A DNA stretch of 5,096 nucleotides from positions 1 through 5,096 of the forward strand of contig JADFUQ010000443.1 of the NCBI GenBank assembly GCA_015222065.1, written 5' to 3'. The notes under the pieces were generated by a model that was given only the letters and a program-made list of their open reading frames with translations, did not search any database and was not told the DNA's origin. Position numbers and translations under genes: made by a program. Numbering within the stretch: position 1 is the stretch's first letter; every line of letters starts with the position of its first letter. This document shows positions 1 through 5,096 of this stretch, one piece after another. The DNA comes from Bacteroidota bacterium. GTDB taxonomy: Bacteria; Bacteroidota; Bacteroidia; Bacteroidales; VadinHA17.

Positions 1-1
1 C

Positions 2-598
2 AACCTTGGCAGACTGGGTTTTCTTTCGAGCATTTCAAAAGATGAAATTATTCCTGCAATAGATGATATTTTTAATAATAACTACAGGCTTGACAAGCGA
101 ACACTTCTGAGGTTAACAACAAAAAACAACCTGTTTGGCGAATTGAATTATGCTTTAAATGATCTGGCGATCAACAGAAAAGATTCAACAACATTGGTTG
201 TCATACATGTTTATGTCGATGATGTGTTTTTGAATTCCTATTGGGCTGATGGACTTATTGTTACTACACCAACCGGGTCTACCGCATACTCATTGAGCAA
301 TGGGGGACCGATTGTTACTCCGGGATCTGAAAATTTCGTTATTACTCCGATTGCACCGCACAATTTAACAATCAGGCCTATCGTTATATCAGACAAAAGT
401 AAGATAAGGATAAGGATAGCAGGCAGGGATGAGCAATTTCTGGTAAGCCTTGATTCGCGTTCTGTAATCATTGATTCTTTTACAGAGCTACTAATAGAAA
501 AAGAGGATTTTAAGATAAATCTGGTACAGATTATTAATAAAACCTTCTTCTCTACCATAAGGGACAAACTGAAGTGGGGTTTGGATATCAGAAATTGA
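2..598 (+). CDS. nadK: NAD kinase, C-terminal part (5' end outside window)
   Basis: ATP-dependent NAD kinase phosphorylates NAD to NADP in the cytoplasm. The reading frame is open from base 2 and gives 198 residues to the TGA stop. The family is usually about 290 residues, so roughly the first 95, including the GGDG motif, lie upstream of the window. Seen here, in order: the glycine-rich NLGRLGFLSS segment at the very start, which normally follows GGDG by about 25 residues; ALNDLAINR, the NAD-binding Asn-Asp/Glu motif; and the family signature DGLIVTTPTGSTAYS followed by GGPIV and PIAPHNLTIRPIV in the C-terminal beta-sandwich domain. These motifs make the assignment very firm. A TTG at 143 is in frame, but it is an internal leucine codon because conserved sequence continues upstream of it. 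The next gene begins 30 bases after the stop, so the two are probably co-transcribed. No frameshift or missing motif is visible. Confidence 0.96.
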   Translation, partial: NLGRLGFLSSISKDEIIPAIDDIFNNNYRLDKRTLLRLTTKNNLFGELNYALNDLAINRKDSTTLVVIHVYVDDVFLNSYWADGLIVTTPTGSTAYSLSNGGPIVTPGSENFVITPIAPHNLTIRPIVISDKSKIRIRIAGRDEQFLVSLDSRSVIIDSFTELLIEKEDFKINLVQIINKTFFSTIRDKLKWGLDIRN

Positions 599-628
599 TA
601 CAATTGCTTGAAACGGGATAAATTGCTT

Positions 629-1435
629 ATGAAAAGGATACTAATATTATTTATTTTACCATTTATATTTCATTCTGTTTTAGCACAAAACACTTTTGAA
701 GTTGGACTGTTTGGTGGTGGTTCTTATTACCTGGGCGATCTTAATCCGGGAAAACATTTTTCACAGACAGATCTGGCTTATGGGTTGGTATGCAGGTATA
801 ATTTCTCAAGCAGGTGGGCTTTTAAATTCAGTGCTTATCGCGGAAAGATAAATGGAGATGATGAGATCAGTAAAACTAATCTATCACGAGACCTCAGGTT
901 CACTTCAAATATTACTGATGTTTCAGCCATCCTTGAGTTGAATTTTCTCAATTATATCACAGGTAGTACGATAAATTTTGTTTCCCCTTATATATTTGTC
1001 GGTATTGCATATTTTCACTTCAACCCAAAAGTTGATGATATTAAATTGCAAAGCATCGGAACTGAGGGCCAGAATATCGGTTATGATGGAAGAAAGCCAT
1101 ATCATCTGAATGGTATTGCCATACCATTTGGGTTTGGTTTTAAATATAGCCTGAACGAACGTTTAGGTTTTGCTCTTGAATGGGGAATGAGGAAAGCATT
1201 TTCGGATTATATTGACGATGTTAGTACTACATATTACCTGGATGGAGAAAATATAAATCCAAATAATACTGCTCAATACCTGTCAGACCCAACACTTGAT
1301 CACAAACCTGGTATGCAACGGGGAGATCCTAAGACAAAGGATTGGTATGCATTTGCCGGGATCACGATAACATATAAATTTATTTTGTTTAAAAAATACA
1401 GATGTAATGATTTTGGGGTGAGAAGGAAATATTAA
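629..1435 (+). CDS. DUF6089-like secreted outer-membrane beta-barrel protein
   Basis: This is a 268-residue exported protein of unknown function. From the ATG at 629 it opens with Met-Lys-Arg and a hydrophobic run ending VLA-QN, a good signal peptidase I site after residue 19. No lipobox cysteine is present, so it is not a lipoprotein. The mature part starts with FEVGLFGGGSYYLGDLN, the opening I associate with the Bacteroidota DUF6089 family. It continues with many alternating polar/aromatic strands, for example YGLVCRYNFSSRWAFKFSAY and GIAIPFGFGFKYSLNERLGF, and a last strand WYAFAGITITYKF near residues 239-251. A 17-residue basic tail with one cysteine follows. This pattern fits a small outer-membrane barrel. 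An in-frame TTG at 608 would add seven residues before the signal peptide; ATG is preferred because it gives a normal n-region. The position between nadK and uppS, upstream of bamA, is one I recall as common in Bacteroidota. The outer-membrane location is inferred and the role is unknown. The family name rests on recalled resemblance. Confidence 0.85.
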   Translation: MKRILILFILPFIFHSVLAQNTFEVGLFGGGSYYLGDLNPGKHFSQTDLAYGLVCRYNFSSRWAFKFSAYRGKINGDDEISKTNLSRDLRFTSNITDVSAILELNFLNYITGSTINFVSPYIFVGIAYFHFNPKVDDIKLQSIGTEGQNIGYDGRKPYHLNGIAIPFGFGFKYSLNERLGFALEWGMRKAFSDYIDDVSTTYYLDGENINPNNTAQYLSDPTLDHKPGMQRGDPKTKDWYAFAGITITYKFILFKKYRCNDFGVRRKY

Positions 1436-1491
1436 TAAATGTTCCGGATTTATGCAATTAAGATAAGAAGATCAGGATTACAATAACCAGA

Positions 1492-2229
1492 ATGAGTCTA
1501 AAGGAAAAAATAGACCTGAATAAATTACCTTGCCATATAGCCATTATTATGGATGGTAATGGAAGATGGGCAAAAATGAGAGGTAGGCCCCGAACATTTG
1601 GGCATAAAAATGGTGTAGCTTCAGTGAGAGATACAACCGAAGCTGCAGCTGAATTAGGTGTAAAATACATGACATTGTATGCTTTCTCAACAGAAAACTG
1701 GAAACGCCCGAAATTTGAAATTGATGCATTGATGCATTTATTATTACAAACAATCAATAAAGAAACAAAAAACTTAAATAAGAACAATATCAGGTTAAGA
1801 ACTATTGGTAACTTAAGTACATTGCCCAGACATATTTATTCAGGGTTGATGAATACCATAGAAAATACATCTGGCAATAACCGAATGACATTAACCCTTG
1901 CATTGAGTTACAGTTCGAGATGGGAAATTATTGAAACTACAAAGCAGATTGCGCAAAAGGTAAAGGATAACATAATTACTCTTGATGATATCGAACAGGA
2001 ATTCTATTCGTCATGCCTCTCTACGGCGGGTATTCCTGATCCTGAATTATTAATCAGAACTAGTGGGGAATACAGAATTAGCAACTTTTTGTTATGGCAA
2101 ATAGCATATTCTGAACTCTACTTTACCCCTAAACTTTGGCCCGATTTTAGGAAAGAAGATCTCTACGAAGCAATAATTGATTTCCAGAGACGCGAGAGGA
2201 GATTTGGTAAAACGAGTGAACAAATATAA
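1492..2229 (+). CDS. uppS: Isoprenyl transferase (undecaprenyl diphosphate synthase)
   Basis: This cis-prenyltransferase condenses isopentenyl diphosphate onto farnesyl diphosphate to make undecaprenyl diphosphate, the lipid carrier for peptidoglycan, O-antigen and other surface glycans. It acts at the cytoplasmic membrane. The 245 residues match the usual length. Motifs: HIAIIMDGNGRWAK with catalytic Asp21, GH at 37-38, YAFSTENWKRP at 63-73, RTSGEYRISNFLLWQ at 189-203 with the pyrophosphate-binding Arg189 and Arg195, then AYSELYF with metal-binding Glu208 and WPDF. Spacing from Asp21 to His38, Ser66, Arg189, Arg195 and Glu208 equals that of the E. coli enzyme (Asp26, His43, Ser71, Arg194, Arg200, Glu213). 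The usual NYGGR segment reads SYSSR here (139-143), a variant I recall in Bacteroidota. The ATG start places HIAIIMDGN at the normal distance from the N-terminus; only a weak AGGA at 1474-1477 precedes it. bamA starts 16 bases after the stop, which suggests one transcript. Confidence 0.97.
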   Translation: MSLKEKIDLNKLPCHIAIIMDGNGRWAKMRGRPRTFGHKNGVASVRDTTEAAAELGVKYMTLYAFSTENWKRPKFEIDALMHLLLQTINKETKNLNKNNIRLRTIGNLSTLPRHIYSGLMNTIENTSGNNRMTLTLALSYSSRWEIIETTKQIAQKVKDNIITLDDIEQEFYSSCLSTAGIPDPELLIRTSGEYRISNFLLWQIAYSELYFTPKLWPDFRKEDLYEAIIDFQRRERRFGKTSEQI

Positions 2230-2245
2230 GTGCATTTTCTAAATA

Positions 2246-4936
2246 ATGAATAAAGAAAAGAAGGACCATAACAATATTTTGTGTTCCATTGAATTCACTG
2301 GATTTGCTGTAAAGTACAGTATTATTCTCCTTCTTTTTTTCTTTTTTCTTTCCTATGCTAAAGGACAAATTACTTTTGGTGATGATAATGATCTGATTGA
2401 CTATTCCCATCCGAAAGAATACAAGATTGGTGGTATCACAGTATCTGGTGTCCAACACCTGGATCAAAAAATATTGGTCATGCTTTCAGGACTTGCTGTT
2501 GGAGACAAAATCAAAGTGCCAGGTGAAGAAATCACAAATGCAATAAAAAAACTATGGGACCAGGGTCTCTTTGAAAATATAAAAATTACTGTTACAAATA
2601 TACAGGGAGATATAATATTCATTGATATTAATCTTTTGGAGAGGCCAAGGCTTTCTAAATTTTCTTTTAAGGGTGTAAAAAAGTCTGAAGCTGACAACTT
2701 GAGAGACGAAATGCACCTTGTCACAGGTGATGTTGTTACTGATAACCTTTTGGTTCGCATTAATAATGTTATCACAGGTTATTTTAATGCCAAGGGTTTT
2801 CTCAATACGGAAGTTGATATCAGGCAAATTCCTGACACCACACGGGCCAATAATGTCATACTGATTATAGATATCGATAAAAATGACAGGATCAAGATCT
2901 TTGATATTAATATATACGGGAATAAAAACCTGTCGAATGAAAGGATCAAAAAGATTTTAAAGGAAACAAAAGAAAAAGGGGTTTTTAAACCTTTGTATAA
3001 TATTGAATCCTTGTTATTTGAAATGGTTAAGAATGCCCTTGGTTTGAGAATTTATGATATTATTGATGATATTCAGGTATATTTAGGGGAATATGTTCGG
3101 ATAAGGTTGTTTAAATCATCAAAATTTATCGAAGAAGAATACAAGAATGACCAGGATAGACTGATTTTGAAATACAATGAGCTGGGATTCAGGGATGCTA
3201 AGATTTTAAAGGATTCTATTTACCGGAATGATGAGAACACCATCAATATTGATATCACTGTTGAAGAAGGTAACAGGTACTATTTCAGGAATATTACCTG
3301 GGTCGGTAACACAAAATATACTAGTGAAGAGTTAAACAGGGTACTGAGAATTAAGAAAGGAGATGTTTATAATAAAGATTTGCTTGAAACCAATTTGAAT
3401 TTTAATCAGACTGGTTTGGATGTTAGCTCTATATACCTTGATGACGGATATTTATTCTTTACTGTGGAGCCTGTTGAAGTGCTGGTTGAAAATGATTCAA
3501 TCGACTTGGAAATACGCATAAGGGAAGGGAAGCAAGCACGAATAAATAGGGTTACTGTTAAGGGCAATACTAAGACTAATGATCATGTCGTCATGCGTGA
3601 GATCAGAACCAGGCCAGGGCAACTTTTCAGCAGGTCGGATATTATCAGAACAATTCGTGAACTTGGCCAGTTAAGATATTTTGATCCGGAGTCCATTATC
3701 CCGGATGTGATACCTAACCCGGAAGATGGAACAGTTGATATTGTATATATGGTTGAGGAGACTTCGGCAGACCAGATAGAACTGTCCGGAGGATGGGGAT
3801 ATGGAAGAATTATCGGAACCCTTGGCGTTTCTTTCAACAACTTCTCCCTGAGGAATTTCTTTAAAAAGAATGCCTGGCATCCGGTTCCTTCCGGAGATGG
3901 ACAAAAACTCAGTCTCAGGGTTCAATCATACGGAAGAGGTTATATCAGTTATAGTGCATCATTTACGGAACCCTGGCTTGGTGGAAAGAAACCAAATGCT
4001 TTCAGTGTATCGTTTTATCATTCCATGTATACCAATGGCTTGCCCAGAGGCGATCCATTAAGGGCATATTTTAAGATCAATGGCCTTTCATTTGGTTTGG
4101 GAAAAAGGTTGCGCTGGCCGGATGATTTCTTCACTCTTTACCAGGGCATTAATCTCCAGCGATATGACTTGAAGAACTGGTCCCGGATTCTTGCTTTCGG
4201 TTCAGGCACAGGATATTACAACAACTTTAGCTACAATATTATATTATCCAGGAATTCTGTAACACCAAGCCCAATCTATCCGAGAGGAGGGTCAGAATTA
4301 TCTCTTTCACTTGAGATGACACCTCCTTATTCTCTTTTTTCAAAGAAGGACTATTCAACAATGGATCCGGATGAAAAATACAGATGGATTGAATATCATA
4401 AGTGGAAATTTCTGGCTGCATTCTATACTGAAATTGCGGATAAACTGGTATTGCTTTCCAGGGCCAAATTTGGAATCCTGGGAGATTATAATTCAAAGAT
4501 CGGTGTTACACCATTCGAAAGATTTTACCTTGGCGGTGATGGATTGACTGGTTATAACCAGATGGACGGGAGAGAGATCATAGGTATGAGGGGATATGAC
4601 CGTCCTGAACTTATTACACCAGATAATTACCTGTATAAAGGCGTAGGTGGTACATTATATACTAAATATACTCTTGAATTGCGGTACCCTCTTTCATTGA
4701 ATCCTACTGCAACGATCTATATTTTGGGTTTTCTGGAAGCAGGTAATAACTGGGTTTATGCCAAGGACTTTAACCCATTTGATGTATACAGATCTGCAGG
4801 ATTCGGGGTGAGGATATTCCTGCCGATGTTCGGGGTTCTTGGCCTTGACTGGGGTTATGGCTTTGATGATGTCTTTATCCCGGGATTGAAAAGTGGAGGT
4901 AATTTCCACTTCTCAATTAACCAGTCTATTGATTAA
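2246..4936 (+). CDS. bamA: Outer membrane protein assembly factor BamA (Omp85)
   Basis: BamA is the central subunit of the BAM machine that folds and inserts beta-barrel proteins into the outer membrane. The 896 residues are longer than E. coli BamA (about 810). A signal peptide has a hydrophobic core at about 26-38 (SIILLLFFFFLSY), with likely cleavage before Gln41; its n-region is unusually long. Five POTRA domains follow at about 59-134, 135-213, 215-342, 343-428 and 431-506, each with the hydrophobic beta-strand plus Gly-Asn/Gly-Val pattern (ITVSGV, FSFKGV, INIYGN, ITWVGN, VTVKGN). POTRA3 carries an insertion at about 245-290. The 16-strand barrel runs from about 509 (ELSGGWGYG) to the end and contains FTEPWLGG, RFYLGGDGLTGY and the conserved lid-loop motif as MRGYD at 781-785 (VRGF in E. 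coli). The last residue is Asp, not the usual aromatic. The start lies 16 bases after uppS, with no clear ribosome binding site; translational coupling is possible. The assignment is very firm. Confidence 0.97.
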   Translation: MNKEKKDHNNILCSIEFTGFAVKYSIILLLFFFFLSYAKGQITFGDDNDLIDYSHPKEYKIGGITVSGVQHLDQKILVMLSGLAVGDKIKVPGEEITNAIKKLWDQGLFENIKITVTNIQGDIIFIDINLLERPRLSKFSFKGVKKSEADNLRDEMHLVTGDVVTDNLLVRINNVITGYFNAKGFLNTEVDIRQIPDTTRANNVILIIDIDKNDRIKIFDINIYGNKNLSNERIKKILKETKEKGVFKPLYNIESLLFEMVKNALGLRIYDIIDDIQVYLGEYVRIRLFKSSKFIEEEYKNDQDRLILKYNELGFRDAKILKDSIYRNDENTINIDITVEEGNRYYFRNITWVGNTKYTSEELNRVLRIKKGDVYNKDLLETNLNFNQTGLDVSSIYLDDGYLFFTVEPVEVLVENDSIDLEIRIREGKQARINRVTVKGNTKTNDHVVMREIRTRPGQLFSRSDIIRTIRELGQLRYFDPESIIPDVIPNPEDGTVDIVYMVEETSADQIELSGGWGYGRIIGTLGVSFNNFSLRNFFKKNAWHPVPSGDGQKLSLRVQSYGRGYISYSASFTEPWLGGKKPNAFSVSFYHSMYTNGLPRGDPLRAYFKINGLSFGLGKRLRWPDDFFTLYQGINLQRYDLKNWSRILAFGSGTGYYNNFSYNIILSRNSVTPSPIYPRGGSELSLSLEMTPPYSLFSKKDYSTMDPDEKYRWIEYHKWKFLAAFYTEIADKLVLLSRAKFGILGDYNSKIGVTPFERFYLGGDGLTGYNQMDGREIIGMRGYDRPELITPDNYLYKGVGGTLYTKYTLELRYPLSLNPTATIYILGFLEAGNNWVYAKDFNPFDVYRSAGFGVRIFLPMFGVLGLDWGYGFDDVFIPGLKSGGNFHFSINQSID

Positions 4937-4950
4937 TATATTTTTAAATT

Positions 4951-4967
4951 TTGGCAGGCTTTTTGCC
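4951..4967 (+). promoter_or_regulatory. Candidate sigma-54 (-24/-12) promoter for skp/ompH
   Basis: The sequence TTGGCAGGCTTTTTGCC has GG at 4953-4954 and GC at 4965-4966, exactly ten bases apart, as required for RpoN promoters. Against TGGCACG-N4-TTGCW it differs only at the C in position 5 of the -24 block (G here) and at the last base (C here). The predicted start is near G4978, leaving a 31-base leader before the skp ATG. An AT-rich stretch lies just upstream. Competing readings are a weak housekeeping promoter (TTG at 4951-4953 and TATATTG at 4972-4978) and a very short hairpin. This is inferred from the sequence only; no activator site was recognised. Confidence 0.5.
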
Positions 4968-4994
4968 TTGTTATATTGAACATCTGAAATATAT

Positions 4995-5000
4995 AGGAGG
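4995..5000 (+). promoter_or_regulatory. Strong ribosome binding site of skp/ompH
   Basis: A perfect AGGAGG lies eight bases before the ATG at 5009 and fixes that start. It is the only strong Shine-Dalgarno sequence ahead of a gene in this window; uppS, bamA and the DUF6089-like gene have weak or no match. This suggests that skp is translated at a high rate independently of bamA. Confidence 0.8.
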
Positions 5001-5008
5001 ACTATATC

Positions 5009-5096
5009 ATGAAAAAATTATTCTTATTATTTATTGCGTTGACAATCAGTGGAATTGTTTTGGCTCAAAAATATGCCTATGTTGATACGGAGTATA
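5009..5096 (+). CDS. skp: OmpH/Skp-family periplasmic chaperone, N-terminal fragment
   Basis: Only the first 29 codons are present; the gene runs off the right edge. The protein begins Met-Lys-Lys, then a hydrophobic stretch of about 14 residues ending GIVLA-QK, a clear signal peptidase I site after residue 19. The mature start QKYAYVDTEY matches the first beta strand of OmpH/Skp proteins, which typically reads like 'K.gyVd.e.il'. Skp forms a trimeric, tentacle-like cage that holds unfolded outer-membrane proteins in the periplasm before delivery to BamA. The position directly after bamA is the classic one for this family and supports the call. The coiled-coil arms that would confirm it lie outside the window. 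A second ompH-like gene often follows in Bacteroidota, but that cannot be seen here. The gene has its own strong ribosome binding site and a candidate sigma-54 promoter. Confidence 0.85.
   Translation, partial: MKKLFLLFIALTISGIVLAQKYAYVDTEY

Noticed and set aside
143..145. TTG at 143 as the start of a short separate gene
   Set aside because: The frame is open to base 2 and encodes NAD kinase motifs (NLGRLGFL) before this point, so the codon is internal.
238..603. Long minus-strand open frame opposite nadK
   Set aside because: It overlaps conserved NAD kinase motifs on the other strand, and its translation is low-complexity Ser/Ile/Leu with no recognisable domain. It is a shadow frame.
608..628. 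TTG start for the DUF6089-like gene, seven codons upstream
   Set aside because: The ATG at 629 gives a normal Met-Lys-Arg signal peptide; the extra residues add nothing recognisable and TTG is a rarer start.
1436..1491. Promoter in the 56-base gap before uppS
   Set aside because: No TAnnTTTG-type or GG-N10-GC element with proper spacing is visible; read-through from the upstream genes is the simpler reading.
1967..2100. UppS motif change NYGGR to SYSSR as a sign of an inactive or different prenyltransferase
   Set aside because: All catalytic and substrate-binding residues are present at E. coli spacing, and this variant is one I recall as typical for Bacteroidota, so it is not evidence of a new activity.
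3870..4061. 63-codon plus-strand open frame inside bamA
   Set aside because: It lies wholly within the conserved BamA barrel in another frame, with no ribosome binding site and no family resemblance.
4956..4968. Hairpin AGGC-TTTTT-GCCT after bamA as an intrinsic terminator
   Set aside because: The stem is only four base pairs and no uninterrupted T tract follows (TTGTTATATTG). The same bases are better explained by the GG-N10-GC promoter layout.

Overview
The window comes from the chromosome of a member of the Bacteroidota, most likely Bacteroidales or a close relative. The basis is protein character and gene order: an NAD kinase of Bacteroidota type, a DUF6089-type outer-membrane protein, an isoprenyl transferase with the SYSSRWE variant motif, a long BamA with Bacteroidota-style barrel segments, then an OmpH/Skp chaperone. 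The DNA is AT-rich, and most starts lack a good Shine-Dalgarno sequence, which also fits this phylum. The placement is inferred from recalled family features, not from a database search.

Layout, all on the + strand and tightly packed: (1) bases 2-598, the C-terminal two thirds of NAD kinase (nadK), cut by the left edge; (2) 629-1435, a secreted beta-rich DUF6089-like protein; (3) 1492-2229, complete (di-trans,poly-cis-)undecaprenyl diphosphate synthase (uppS); (4) 2246-4936, complete BamA/Omp85 with five POTRA domains and a C-terminal barrel; (5) 5009 to the right edge, the first 29 codons of an OmpH/Skp-family periplasmic chaperone. The gaps are 30, 56, 16 and 72 bases. No stretch over 300 bases lacks a gene, and I see no RNA gene, mobile element, CRISPR array or large repeat.

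The set reads as an envelope-building operon behind a cofactor gene. UppS makes the lipid carrier for peptidoglycan and surface glycans, Skp escorts unfolded outer-membrane proteins across the periplasm, and BamA inserts them. The DUF6089-like protein is probably itself an outer-membrane protein of unknown role. nadK supplies NADP and is probably linked by genome organisation rather than pathway.

This is mostly an ordinary, conserved housekeeping region, and I found no convincing new system. The most interesting signal is in the 72-base bamA-skp gap: a sequence with the exact GG-N10-GC layout of a sigma-54 (-24/-12) promoter, followed by a short leader and a perfect AGGAGG ribosome binding site. 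This suggests that skp and the genes after it can be transcribed separately from bamA. A long insertion in the third POTRA domain of BamA and the conserved but uncharacterised DUF6089-like gene are secondary points.
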